Part shown: one piece after another, positions 16,365-24,756 of the stretch | How positions within the stretch are numbered: position 1 is the first letter of the stretch | Layout: each line of letters begins with the position of its first letter | Assembly: GCA_002384855.1 (NCBI GenBank) | Contig: DGBP01000048.1 | Location: forward strand, 37,679 to 79,433 | Direction of reading: 5' to 3' | Source of the DNA: Nocardioidaceae bacterium UBA4001 | GTDB lineage: Bacteria > Actinomycetota > Actinomycetes > Propionibacteriales > Nocardioidaceae | Length of the DNA stretch: 41,755 nt | Made by a program: the position numbers and the translations under genes | The notes under the pieces: generated by a model | The model's database searches: none | What the model saw: the letters and a program-made list of their open reading frames with translations, nothing else | Told to the model about the DNA's origin: nothing

Positions 16365-17552
16365 ATGCTCGTGCGCCGAACCACCCCCGTGCTGGCGGCG
16401 GTCGCCGTCCTCGGTGGGCTGCTCACCGTGCCGGCGGCCGCGGTGGCGGCTCCTGACCAGGAGATGCCCTTCACCTGCGCCGAGCAGTGGACCGGCAGCT
16501 CCCGGGCCCGGCACTCACCCAGCTCCCTGGCGCTCGACTTCAACCGTCCCTCGGACCTGGGCAGGATCGTGCTCAGCTCCGCGTCGGGGACCGTCGCGCG
16601 GGTGGAGGACGCCGGGTCGCGGAGCTACGGCAAGTGGATCACCGTCGACCACGGTGGCGGCTACGCCACCCTCTACGCCCACCTCAAGGCCCAGTGGGTC
16701 GTCCCGGGGCAGTTCGTCGACCGCGGCACGCCGATCGGCCGCGTCGGCGACAGCGGGAACGTGACGGGTGCGCACCTGCACTACGAGCAGAAGCTCGGCC
16801 GCAGCGTCATCCGCGCGGTGTTCGGCCGGAGCGCGTTCCCCTACGGCAGCACGGTCGCGTCGGCGAACTGCCCCGACGTGCCCGTCGGCGGCGACTGGAA
16901 CGGTGACGGCAAGGAGGAGATCGGGACGTTCCGGCGGGGGCCGGGACTCGCGACGTTCAGCCTGCAGGGCCTCGACCCCGCGGCCGTCGTACGCCTCGGA
17001 AACGCGACCGACTGGCCGCTGGTGGGCGACTGGGACGGCGACGGGACCACCGACACGGGCGTCCGCCGTGCAGGCATCCCGTTGTTCGTGCTCCGCAAGG
17101 CCGACGGCACGCTCACCCGGGTCCGGTACGGCCTCCTGAAGGACCGGCCCGTGGCCGGTGACTGGGACGGCGACGGCGTCGCCGAGGTGGGTGTCTGGCG
17201 CCCCAGCCGCACGCACTTCCGGCTGCGGCGCCCTGACGGGACCACCCAGGTGATCCGCCTGGGCAGCGCCGGCTCGCAGCCGGTGACCGGCGACTGGGAC
17301 GGCGACGGCACCACCGACGTGGGCGTCTTCGACGCTGCCCTGGCGAGGTTCACCCTGAGCAGCACGGTGCCGGGCGGCACGCCGGTGGTCTCCACGGTCA
17401 CGATGGGCAGCACCACGGACCTGCCCGTGACGGGGGACTGGAACGGGGACGGCGTCACCGACGTCGGGACCTGGAACCCGATGACGGCGACGTTCTCCCT
17501 GCGGCTTCGTGAGGGGCACGTCCGCACGGTCGCCTTCGGCCTGCCCCGCTAG
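16365..17552 (+). CDS. Secreted M23 (LytM-type) peptidase with five FG-GAP/VCBS-like repeats
   Basis: The 395-residue precursor has a signal peptide (1-29, ending AAAVAA). The LytM domain follows, with zinc ligands at His50 and Asp58 (HSPSSLALDF) and in GAHLHYE (His137, His139), plus LYAHL. Five repeats then carry the calcium-type motif GDWDGDGTTDVG (first near residue 176), spaced about 45-48 residues, as in FG-GAP/VCBS propellers. It probably cuts peptidoglycan cross-links, with the repeats binding wall or ligand. ATG 16365 is preferred to the GTG at 16326 because the signal peptide then starts correctly. It ends two bases before the convergent MaoC gene. Confidence 0.9.
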   Translation: MLVRRTTPVLAAVAVLGGLLTVPAAAVAAPDQEMPFTCAEQWTGSSRARHSPSSLALDFNRPSDLGRIVLSSASGTVARVEDAGSRSYGKWITVDHGGGYATLYAHLKAQWVVPGQFVDRGTPIGRVGDSGNVTGAHLHYEQKLGRSVIRAVFGRSAFPYGSTVASANCPDVPVGGDWNGDGKEEIGTFRRGPGLATFSLQGLDPAAVVRLGNATDWPLVGDWDGDGTTDTGVRRAGIPLFVLRKADGTLTRVRYGLLKDRPVAGDWDGDGVAEVGVWRPSRTHFRLRRPDGTTQVIRLGSAGSQPVTGDWDGDGTTDVGVFDAALARFTLSSTVPGGTPVVSTVTMGSTTDLPVTGDWNGDGVTDVGTWNPMTATFSLRLREGHVRTVAFGLPR

Positions 17553-17554
17553 AG

Positions 17555-18421
17555 CTAGAGCTGCGTCGTCCGCCCGAGCAGGTGCGGCGCGCCCTTCCGC
17601 GGGTCGGTGAGCGAGAACGCCCAGTCCCCGGTGCCGCCCTCCGTGCCGGGCAGCCTGCGGGACCCGAAGGCGACGGTGCCGGGCAGCAGGACCGGCTTCT
17701 TGAAGGCGGCCTCCACGCGTACGGCTTCGGGCAGGCGAGGCTCGAGCATGGCGACGCACCGTGCCTTGCTCCACATGCCGTGGGCGATCTGGCGCGGGAA
17801 CCCGAAGGCCTTCGCGGTGACGCCGTAGAGATGGATCGGGTTGTGGTCCCCGGAGACCGCGGCGTACCTCCGGCCGAGGTCACCGCGCAGGCGCCACTCG
17901 ACCCCCGAGGAGGGCACCTGTTCCAGCGACAGGCCCGCGTCGGCGGCCGCGTCGTCGCTGCGCCCGCGGCGCAGGAAGGTCGAGGTCTCCTCCCAGACCA
18001 GCTCACCCGCCGAGTGCACCTGTGTGGCGAGGTCGAAGACCTGGCCTTTCCGGTGAGCCCTCAGGTTCTCCGGCCGGGCCGTCACCTGGAGCGACTCCGA
18101 GGCGGCGATCGGGCGGTGCTGGGTGATCGAGTTCTCCAGGTGCACGGTGCCGATCGCGGGGAAGGGGAAGTCTCCGTCGGTCATGATCGCCATGTGCAGG
18201 CCGAAGGCCAGCAGGTGCGGGTAGGTCAGCGGCAGGGTCTCCCTCAGTGGGAAGCCGCACACCTCGGCGTACCTCGCCACGTGGTCCCGGTCCACGGGCA
18301 CGTCGTGGCGGGTGAGGACGACCTCGGGCAGGTCGCCGCCGGACCGCCGGATCCCCGGCAGGGCCGACACTCCCGGGATCGCGGGAAGCGCAGCCTTGAC
18401 CATCATCGGCCAGGTGCTCAT
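17555..18421 (-). CDS. htdX: MaoC-type hydroxyacyl dehydratase, HtdX-like
   Basis: The 288-residue protein has two hot-dog modules. The hydratase-2 motif YAAVSGDHNPIHLYGVTAKA in the second module supplies the Asp-His dyad that hydrates or dehydrates enoyl/3-hydroxyacyl thioesters. LPLTYPHLLAFGLHMAIM is the substrate-pocket region of the first module. It resembles M. tuberculosis HtdX (Rv0241c), which likewise follows fabG4 in the same direction. ATG 18421 is chosen because it lies two bases after the fabG4 stop; a longer frame runs into fabG4. Likely role: acyl-ACP/CoA dehydration in long-chain lipid metabolism. Confidence 0.88.
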   Translation of the reverse strand: MSTWPMMVKAALPAIPGVSALPGIRRSGGDLPEVVLTRHDVPVDRDHVARYAEVCGFPLRETLPLTYPHLLAFGLHMAIMTDGDFPFPAIGTVHLENSITQHRPIAASESLQVTARPENLRAHRKGQVFDLATQVHSAGELVWEETSTFLRRGRSDDAAADAGLSLEQVPSSGVEWRLRGDLGRRYAAVSGDHNPIHLYGVTAKAFGFPRQIAHGMWSKARCVAMLEPRLPEAVRVEAAFKKPVLLPGTVAFGSRRLPGTEGGTGDWAFSLTDPRKGAPHLLGRTTQL

Positions 18422-18423
18422 TC

Positions 18424-19764
18424 TCAGGCCCCCATCGCCATCTGGCCGCACACCCGGACGACGTTGCCGTTGACCGCCGTCGAGGCCGGGTTGGCGTACC
18501 ACGCGACCGTCTCGGCGACGTCGACCGGAAGGCCGGGCTGCGACAGGGAGTTGAGCATGGCGCCGACCTCGCGCGGGAGCAGCGGCATCGCGTCGGTCAT
18601 CTTGGTCTGGATGAAGCCGGGGGCGACCGCGTTGATCGTGATGTTGTCGTCGAGCTGCTCGGCGAGGGACTGGACGAGCCCGACCACGCCGGCCTTCGAG
18701 GTGGCGTAGTTGGTCTGGCCGCGGTTGCCCGCGATGCCTGCGATCGACGAGACGCCGACGATGCGACCGTTGGGGCGGACCAGGCCTCGGTCGAGGAGCT
18801 CACGGGTGATCCTCTCCGGCGCCGTCAGGTTGACCGCGACCGTGGAGGACCAGCCGTCCTCCTTCATGTTCCGCAGCATCTTGTCGCGCGTGATGCCCGC
18901 GTTGTGCACGATGACGTCGACCCCGCCGTGCTTGTCCACGAGGTGCTTGGCGATCCGCTGTGGCGCGTCCTTGGCGGTGATGTCGAGCATCAGGTGGTCG
19001 CCGCCGATGTCCTTCATCACCGCCTGGAGCTCGTTGGCGGCCTGCGGCACGTCGACGCCCACGACGGTCGCGCCGTCGCGGTGCAGCACGCGGGCGATCT
19101 CCTCACCGATGCCTCGGCTCGCGCCGGTGACCAGCGCGACCTTGCCGTCCAGCGGCCGCTCCCAGTCCGTGACCGGCTCGGCGGCGGTGGCGCCGGTCGC
19201 TCCGACGCGGACGACCTGGCCGGAGACGTAGGCCGACTTGGGGGAGAGGTAGAAGGCGAGGGTGGACTCGATCGCGGCGTCGGCCGCGGGCGCGACGTAC
19301 ACCAGCTGAACGGTGCCGCCCGCGCCGATCTCCTTGCCGAGAGACCGCGTGAAGCCTTCGAGGGCGCGCTGCGCGACCCGCTCCTCGGTGCTGTTGGTCA
19401 TCTCGGGCGGCGTGCCGAGGACGACCACTCGGGGGTTGGTCTCCAGGCGCGACCGGAGCAGCGGGGTGAAGAAGTGGTGGAGCGCGACGAGGTCGGCGGA
19501 GCTGGTCAGGCCGGTCGCGTCGAAGACAAGCCCCTTGTACCGCTCGGCACCGCCGGTGCCCGTCACGCTCGCGACGCCGAGGTCGTCGAGCATCGTGACG
19601 ACCGTCCGGGCGAGTCGACCCTCGCCGCCCACGGCGACGGTGCCACTCACGAGCGGGGCGCCCGGCTCGTGGCGCTCGAGCGGGACCGGGTTCGGCAGGC
19701 CGAGGTTCTTGACCAGGATCTGACCGACCGGGTTCGCGATCAGGGACTGGTAGCGCGTGCTCAT
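18424..19764 (-). CDS. fabG4: High-molecular-weight 3-oxoacyl-(ACP/CoA) reductase, FabG4-like
   Basis: At 446 residues this is the long FabG type. A flavodoxin-like N-terminal domain (1-195) precedes a short-chain dehydrogenase domain. The cofactor loop is TGASRGIG (213-220), HNAG is at 287-290, and the catalytic tetrad includes Ser340 or the adjacent serine, Tyr353 and Lys357 (YATSK). It reduces 3-oxoacyl thioesters; the M. tuberculosis homologue (Rv0242c) prefers NADH and CoA substrates. ATG 19764 has GGAGGAG upstream. It leads an operon with the MaoC gene and is divergent from fadA2, exactly as in mycobacteria. Confidence 0.93.
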   Translation of the reverse strand: MSTRYQSLIANPVGQILVKNLGLPNPVPLERHEPGAPLVSGTVAVGGEGRLARTVVTMLDDLGVASVTGTGGAERYKGLVFDATGLTSSADLVALHHFFTPLLRSRLETNPRVVVLGTPPEMTNSTEERVAQRALEGFTRSLGKEIGAGGTVQLVYVAPAADAAIESTLAFYLSPKSAYVSGQVVRVGATGATAAEPVTDWERPLDGKVALVTGASRGIGEEIARVLHRDGATVVGVDVPQAANELQAVMKDIGGDHLMLDITAKDAPQRIAKHLVDKHGGVDVIVHNAGITRDKMLRNMKEDGWSSTVAVNLTAPERITRELLDRGLVRPNGRIVGVSSIAGIAGNRGQTNYATSKAGVVGLVQSLAEQLDDNITINAVAPGFIQTKMTDAMPLLPREVGAMLNSLSQPGLPVDVAETVAWYANPASTAVNGNVVRVCGQMAMGA

Positions 19765-19927
19765 GACGGTCTCCTCCGATGTCGTTGCTCTGCACCATGT
19801 AACTATGGGTGTAACTTCGAGTCCACATTTCGTGATGTGGCCCTCACTACGTTCCCAGGTGCCCCGGTGTGGCGTAAGGATGAGCCGGTACGACAGAGCA
19901 CCCCGCATCGATCAGGAGCGAGACGAC
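19765..19927. promoter_or_regulatory. Divergent promoter region fabG4 / fadA2
   Basis: On the minus strand CATAGT (around 19804) could be the fabG4 -10. A direct repeat TGTAAC (19798-19803 and 19810-19815) and a perfect dyad CCACAT-TTCGTG-ATGTGG (19823-19840) lie between the genes and are candidate operator sites. No KstR-type AACnnGTT core is present. Confidence 0.45.
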
Positions 19928-21208
19928 ATGCAGCCCACCACGCGCAGGGTCGCCATCATCGGCGGCAACCGGATCCCGTTCGCCCGGTCGAACACCGCCT
20001 ACGCCACCGCGTCCAACCAGGACATGCTCACCGCGGCCATCGACGGGCTCGTCGCGCGGTACGGCCTCGAGGGCCGGCGGCTCGGCGAGGTCGTCGCCGG
20101 CGCCGTGCTGAAGCACTCCCGTGACTTCAACCTGGCCCGCGAGTCGGTCCTCGGCTCGAAGCTCGCGCCGGAGACCCCGGCCTACGACATCCAGCAGGCG
20201 TGCGACACGGGCATCCAGGCCGCCATCGCCGTGGCGAACAAGATCGCCCTCGGGCAGATCGAGGTCGGTATCGCCGGCGGGACCGACACCACCTCCGACG
20301 CCCCGATCGCGGTGAACGAGCGGCTTCGCCGGATCCTGCTCGAGGCCAACCGCGCGAAGAGCGTGCAGGGACGCCTCGCCGCGCTCGCCAAGATCCGGCC
20401 GAGCCACCTCGCACCGGCGGTCCCGGCCAACAAGGAGCCGCGCACCGGCCTGTCGATGGGCGACTCCCAGGCGCTGACCACCCTCGAGTGGGGGATCACA
20501 CGGGAGGAGCAGGACGAGCTCGCGGTGCGCTCGCACCACAACCTCGCCGCCGCCTATGACCGCGGGTTCCTCGACGACCTGGTGACGCCGTTCCTCGGCC
20601 TCGAGCGTGACCAGAACCTCCGCGCGGACTCGTCCCTGGAGAAGCTCGCCAAGCTCAAGCCGGTCTTCGGCAAGGGCGAGGCCGCGACCATGACGGCGGC
20701 CAACTCCACCCCGCTCACCGACGGCGCGTCCGCCGTGCTCCTGGCGTCCGAGGACTACGCCGAGGAGCACGGGCTGCCCGTCCTGGCGTACTTCTCCTTC
20801 GCCGAGACCGCGGCGGTCGACTACGTCCACGGTGGGGAGGGGCTGCTGATGGCTCCGGCGTACGCCATGCCGCGGATGCTGGAGCGCGCCGGGCTGTCGC
20901 TGCAGGACTTCGACTTCTACGAGATCCACGAGGCGTTCGCCTCGCAGGTGCTCTCGACGCTGAAGGCGTGGGAGGACCCGATCTTCTGCAAGGAGCGGCT
21001 CGGCCTCGACGCGCCGCTCGGGTCGATCGACCGCGACAGGCTCAACGTGGCCGGGTCGTCCCTGGCTGCCGGGCACCCGTTCGCCGCCACCGGTGGCCGG
21101 ATCGTCGCCACCCTGGCCAAGCTGCTCGACGAGAAGGGCTCGGGTCGCGGCGTGATCTCGATCTGCGCCGCCGGTGGCCAGGGCGTCACCGCGATCCTGG
21201 AGAGGTAG
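19928..21208 (+). CDS. fadA2: Acetyl-CoA C-acyltransferase, FadA2-like
   Basis: The 426-residue thiolase has Cys92 in QQACDTGIQ. The other active-site loops are IHEAFA, AGHPFAATGGR and SICAAGGQG. It is of the FadI-like, longer thiolase type found next to fabG4 in actinobacteria (compare Rv0243). It should cleave or form 3-ketoacyl-CoA. ATG 19928 is preceded by AGGAG nine bases upstream; the frame is open further upstream, but no ribosome site supports that. It converges with the TetR gene (8-bp gap). Confidence 0.93.
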   Translation: MQPTTRRVAIIGGNRIPFARSNTAYATASNQDMLTAAIDGLVARYGLEGRRLGEVVAGAVLKHSRDFNLARESVLGSKLAPETPAYDIQQACDTGIQAAIAVANKIALGQIEVGIAGGTDTTSDAPIAVNERLRRILLEANRAKSVQGRLAALAKIRPSHLAPAVPANKEPRTGLSMGDSQALTTLEWGITREEQDELAVRSHHNLAAAYDRGFLDDLVTPFLGLERDQNLRADSSLEKLAKLKPVFGKGEAATMTAANSTPLTDGASAVLLASEDYAEEHGLPVLAYFSFAETAAVDYVHGGEGLLMAPAYAMPRMLERAGLSLQDFDFYEIHEAFASQVLSTLKAWEDPIFCKERLGLDAPLGSIDRDRLNVAGSSLAAGHPFAATGGRIVATLAKLLDEKGSGRGVISICAAGGQGVTAILER

Positions 21209-21216
21209 CAGCCGGG

Positions 21217-21903
21217 TCAGGCGCCGGAGGTCGCCATCGCGAGAGCGGTGGCGACCATGTGCTCCTTGACCTGCTCGGGGGAGAGCGGTGACACGGTGGG
21301 GACGCCGGGGGCGGCCTCCTTCACCAGCATGCCGACCCGGGCGAGCTGCATGCCGCCGAGGCCGGTCGCGTAGAGCACGTTCGCGAGCAGGTGCACGTCC
21401 TGGTCGCGGAAGCTGCCGTCGGCGATCCCGGCCTCGACCACGGCGGCGACCCTCGCCAGGCAGGTGGCGATGCCTCGTCCGAGGCGGTACACCGCGCCCT
21501 CGCTGACCTCCTCGAGCAGCTCGGGTCCGGGGCGGCGCATGAGGGTCTGGGCGCAGTCGACGAACGCGGGGAACTCGACCCCGTAGTCGACGAACGCCTC
21601 CGTCAGCCGACGCAGGCGGGTCGAGGGTTCGACCTCCGGGTCGTCGGCGGCGGCGAGCCGTCCGTCGAGCTCGTCGAGGTAGCCGACCAGGGTGAGCGCG
21701 AACAGCTCCTCCTTGCCGGAGAAGTGCCGGTAGATGATCGCCCGGTTGATGCCGACGGCACGGGCGATGTCCTCGATCTGGGCGTCGCGGACCCCGCGCG
21801 CGTCGAACAGGGCCCGGGTCGCGTCGAGGATCTCCTTCTCGCGCAGCCGGCGCCGGACCGCGGCGGCGGATCTGCGGCCGTCAGTCGGCTCGGCGCTGCT
21901 CAT
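21217..21903 (-). CDS. TetR family transcriptional regulator
   Basis: The 228-residue protein has the TetR helix-turn-helix near the N-terminus (IEDIARAVGINRAIIYRHFS) after a basic extension. The helical ligand-binding domain has few diagnostic residues. Its position beside fadA2-fabG4-htdX suggests a regulator of acyl-CoA genes. The dyads at 19798-19840 are possible targets, but this is inference from location. ATG 21903 is leaderless: TAGCAT (21915-21910) ends six bases before it. Confidence 0.9.
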   Translation of the reverse strand: MSSAEPTDGRRSAAAVRRRLREKEILDATRALFDARGVRDAQIEDIARAVGINRAIIYRHFSGKEELFALTLVGYLDELDGRLAAADDPEVEPSTRLRRLTEAFVDYGVEFPAFVDCAQTLMRRPGPELLEEVSEGAVYRLGRGIATCLARVAAVVEAGIADGSFRDQDVHLLANVLYATGLGGMQLARVGMLVKEAAPGVPTVSPLSPEQVKEHMVATALAMATSGA

Positions 21904-21909
21904 GGGGCC

Positions 21910-21915
21910 ATGCTA
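21910..21915 (-). promoter_or_regulatory. Leaderless -10 (TAGCAT) for TetR gene
   Basis: On the minus strand TAGCAT is followed by six bases and then ATG 21903, so transcription probably starts at the A of the start codon. Confidence 0.5.
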
Positions 21916-21946
21916 CGGGTGTGGGGACGGGTGGTGGCACGTACGG

Positions 21947-23485
21947 TTACACCTCGGTGCGCCGGTCGTGGAGGGCGCGCACCGTCTCGACGGTGTCGGC
22001 CTCGTCGGCGGTCTTGTCGTCGCGGTAGCGGAGCACCCGGGCGAAGCGCAGGGCCATCCCGCCGGGGTAGCGCGACGAGGTCTGGATCCCGTCGAAGGCG
22101 ACCTCGACCACCTGCTCGGGGCGGATGTGGACGACGTACGACGTCCGCGACGTCTCGAGCGCGAGGAACCGTTCGGTCTGCCACGCGAGCATCTCGTCGG
22201 TCATCCCCTTGAAGGTCTTGCCCAACATGGTGAAGCCGTCCCGGTCACGGGCGCCGAGGTGGATGTTCGACAGGGTGCCGGAGCGACGTCCGCTGCCCCA
22301 CTCCACGGCAAGGACCACCAGGTCGAGGGTGTGGCGGGGCTTCACCTTGACCCACGACGCCCCGCGGCGACCGGCCTCGTAGGTCGCGTCCAGGCTCTTC
22401 ACGACGACCCCCTCATGACCCCGGCCCACCATCTCGTCGAAGAAGGCCTGGGCCTCGTCCGGCTCACCGGTGGTGCGCCGCGGCACGACGAGGTCCGCGG
22501 GCAGGGCCTCCGAGAGCGCGGCGAACCGCTGCCGCGCCGGCAGGTCGAGGAGGTCGGCGCCGTCGAGGTGCAGAAGGTCGAAGAAGTACGACGTCAGCGG
22601 CACCTGCCCACGCAGCGTCGCGACGTCGAGCCGGCTTGCAGTGCGGGCAGCGGTCTCCTGGAACGGTCGCGGCCGGCCGGACCCCTCGAGCGCGATCGCC
22701 TCCCCGTCGAGGACGATCGTCTCGGCCGGCAGCGCGCCCACTGCCTCCACCACCTCGGGCATCCGGTCGGTGATGTCCTCCAGGGTCCTGGTGAACACGC
22801 GCACGCGGCCGTCGTACTTGTGGACCTGGACCCGGATGCCGTCGAGCTTGCCGTCGACCACCACGTCGCTTCCCGGGGCGAGCTTCGCGAGGGCGGCAGC
22901 GACGTCCGGTGCACTGGACGCCAGCATCGGTCGGACGGGGCGTCCGACCTCGAGGCCGAACCCTGCAAGCGCCTCATCGCCGCCCCCGAGAGCGGCGACG
23001 GCGACCGGGAGGGTGCCACCTGCCAGCATCGCCGCCCGACGCACCGCGGCCACAGGGATCCGCGCGGCGACGGCGACCGCCTCCAGCATCAGCCCGTCGA
23101 GGGCGCCCTGGCGGAGCTCGCCGGTGGTCAGCCGTCGAAGGTAGTCCTGCTCCTCGCCGGTCGCCCGTCCGAAGAGCTCCGCGACCAGCTGGGTGCGCGT
23201 CTGCCTGGAACCCGTGCCCGACACGGAGCTGATCTGCTCGAAGAGGTCGTGCACCTCGGCCACGGTCAGCGAGCTCGCGGCGACCGGCTCGGGCAGCTCG
23301 GTGAGGCTGCGCCAGCCCAGACCCGTACGGCGCTGGCGGAGGACCCCGGAGAGGTACGCCGTGGCCGTCTCCACCTCCTCGGGGCCTGCGGCGCGCAGCG
23401 CAGCGGCCAGGGCCTCGACCTTGGCCTTCCGGGACCGCGTGGCCGCGAGAGCGCGGGAGGTGTCGACGAGCTCGGCGAGTCGCAT
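21947..23485 (-). CDS. ligB: ATP-dependent DNA ligase, LigB-like
   Basis: The 512-residue enzyme seals nicks using ATP. An N-terminal DNA-binding region (GTGSRQTRTQLVAELFGRAT) leads to the adenylation domain with the nucleotidyl lysine in VVDGKLDGIRVQVH. Later nucleotidyltransferase motifs are VLDGEAIAL, YFFDLLHLDG, GHEGVVVKS and ASWVKVKP. The C-terminal OB-fold has HLGARDRDGFTMLGKTFKG. It corresponds to mycobacterial LigB (507 residues), an accessory ligase beside the NAD-dependent LigA. ATG 23485 is chosen because the longer frame overlaps the divergent glycosylase; ATG 23494 is also possible. Confidence 0.93.
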   Translation of the reverse strand: MRLAELVDTSRALAATRSRKAKVEALAAALRAAGPEEVETATAYLSGVLRQRRTGLGWRSLTELPEPVAASSLTVAEVHDLFEQISSVSGTGSRQTRTQLVAELFGRATGEEQDYLRRLTTGELRQGALDGLMLEAVAVAARIPVAAVRRAAMLAGGTLPVAVAALGGGDEALAGFGLEVGRPVRPMLASSAPDVAAALAKLAPGSDVVVDGKLDGIRVQVHKYDGRVRVFTRTLEDITDRMPEVVEAVGALPAETIVLDGEAIALEGSGRPRPFQETAARTASRLDVATLRGQVPLTSYFFDLLHLDGADLLDLPARQRFAALSEALPADLVVPRRTTGEPDEAQAFFDEMVGRGHEGVVVKSLDATYEAGRRGASWVKVKPRHTLDLVVLAVEWGSGRRSGTLSNIHLGARDRDGFTMLGKTFKGMTDEMLAWQTERFLALETSRTSYVVHIRPEQVVEVAFDGIQTSSRYPGGMALRFARVLRYRDDKTADEADTVETVRALHDRRTEV

Positions 23486-23525
23486 GCCGTCCATTCTGTA
23501 GGGTGGCCGGGTTAGCCTTGCGCCG
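23486..23525. promoter_or_regulatory. Compact divergent promoter, ligB / glycosylase
   Basis: Only 40 bp separate the two starts. On the plus strand TAGCCT (23513-23518) ends seven bases before ATG 23526, giving a leaderless glycosylase mRNA. On the minus strand TACAGA (23500-23495) is a weaker candidate for the ligase. No LexA site is present. Confidence 0.55.
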
Positions 23526-24488
23526 ATGACCTCGAACCCCGCGCCGACGGCCGAGCGGCTGTGGCGCCCGTCGTGGCCGTGCCCGGTGGACGTCGTGCTC
23601 CGGCCGGGGCGACGCGGAGCGGGGGACCCGACCTTCCGCACCGACCCCGACGGCACGACCTGGCGGGGCCTGCGCACGCCCGAGGGGACCGTGACGCTGC
23701 GCATCGAGCCCCGGCCGTACGACGCCGCGGTGCACGCCGTGGGCTGGGGGCCGGGGACCGCCTGGGCGCTGGACCGGCTGCCGTCGATGCTGGGCACCGA
23801 CGACGACCCGAGCGGCTTCGCGCCACGGCATCCGGTCCTCGTCGACGCCCACCGGCACCACCCCCACTGGCGGGTCGCCGCGAGCGGCCTGGTGATGGAG
23901 TCGCTGGTGCCGGCGATCCTCGAGCAGAAGGTGACCGGGCAGGAGGCGTTCGCCGGCTTCCGGATGCTCGTGCGGCGCTTCGGCGAGCCGGCGCCGGGGC
24001 CGGGACGCGAGCGCGAGCTGTGGGTCCAGCCGTCCCCCGAGACGATCCGGATGATCCCCTCGTGGGAGTGGCTGCGGATGCACGTCGACCCCGCCCGGTC
24101 CCGCACCCTCGTGCGCGCCGCCTCCGTCGCCCCCTCACTGGAGCGGACGGTCGGCCTCGCCGGGGAGGAGGTCGAGCGTCGGCTGTGCTCGCTCCCGGGC
24201 ATCGGGGTCTGGACCGCCGCGGAGGTGCGCTTCCGGGCCCACGGCGACGCCGACGCGGTCAGCTTCGGCGACTACCACATCGCCAAGAACGTCGGCTGGG
24301 CCCTGACCGGGGAGCCGGTCGACGACGACGGCATGACGGAGCTCCTCGAGCCGTACCGCCCCCACCGGCACCGCGTGCAACGACTGGTCGAGCTCGCCCA
24401 CCTGGGGCGTCCTCGCCGCGGGCCGCGGATGGCGCCGCGGCGCCACCTGCCGGCGTCGGTGGAGCGACGCCCTCGCCGGGTCTCGTGA
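23526..24488 (+). CDS. DNA-3-methyladenine glycosylase (AlkA-like, HhH-GPD)
   Basis: The 320-residue protein matches AlkA-type glycosylases, which remove alkylated bases. LVMESLVPAILEQKVTGQEA opens the HhH-GPD domain. The helix-hairpin-helix is LPGIGVWTAAEV (near residue 223), and the catalytic Asp is in VSFGDYHIAK. The C-terminus is basic (RPRRGPRMAPRRHLP). It is divergent from the DNA ligase gene, so a base-excision pair is plausible. ATG 23526 fits a leaderless start. Confidence 0.88.
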   Translation: MTSNPAPTAERLWRPSWPCPVDVVLRPGRRGAGDPTFRTDPDGTTWRGLRTPEGTVTLRIEPRPYDAAVHAVGWGPGTAWALDRLPSMLGTDDDPSGFAPRHPVLVDAHRHHPHWRVAASGLVMESLVPAILEQKVTGQEAFAGFRMLVRRFGEPAPGPGRERELWVQPSPETIRMIPSWEWLRMHVDPARSRTLVRAASVAPSLERTVGLAGEEVERRLCSLPGIGVWTAAEVRFRAHGDADAVSFGDYHIAKNVGWALTGEPVDDDGMTELLEPYRPHRHRVQRLVELAHLGRPRRGPRMAPRRHLPASVERRPRRVS

Positions 24489-24570
24489 CCGAAAGTCCCG
24501 GGCCACCGCGGTCGCGGCAGGCGTAGTGTGCGAGGCAGGAAGCCACCCCGGCTTCGCACAGGGAGCGACC

Positions 24571-24708
24571 ATGCACGAGAAGTCACGCCCCGGCCACTCG
24601 GCGAAGAAGAGCGGCAAGTCCCTCAAGGAGAAGCGGGCCGCGAAGCACGCCAAGGAAGCCGCCAAGCACCAGCACACCGAGATCATCCCGCACGACAAGA
24701 AGCACTGA
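24571..24708 (+). CDS. Small basic hypothetical protein (45 aa)
   Basis: I do not recognise a named family, though short lysine/alanine-rich proteins containing KSLKEKRAAKHAK recur in actinobacteria (recollection, not searched). It is 45 residues, about one third Lys, His and Arg, and likely a single helix in its middle. ATG 24571 has AGGGAG upstream, and TAGTGT (24524-24529) is a plausible -10. It ends with IIPHDKKH. The high charge suggests nucleic-acid or ribosome contact, which is inference only. Confidence 0.7.
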   Translation: MHEKSRPGHSAKKSGKSLKEKRAAKHAKEAAKHQHTEIIPHDKKH

Positions 24709-24722
24709 CCCTCCGGACGACC

Positions 24723-24750
24723 GACGTCGGCTGCCCGGTCGGCCGACGTC
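24723..24750. terminator. Hairpin between convergent genes
   Basis: GACGTCGGC (24723-24731) and GCCGACGTC (24742-24750) form a perfect 9-bp stem with a ten-base loop. It lies in the 48-bp gap between the small basic protein and the minus-strand PLD gene, and could end transcripts from both sides. Confidence 0.65.
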
Positions 24751-24756
24751 TCGCCG

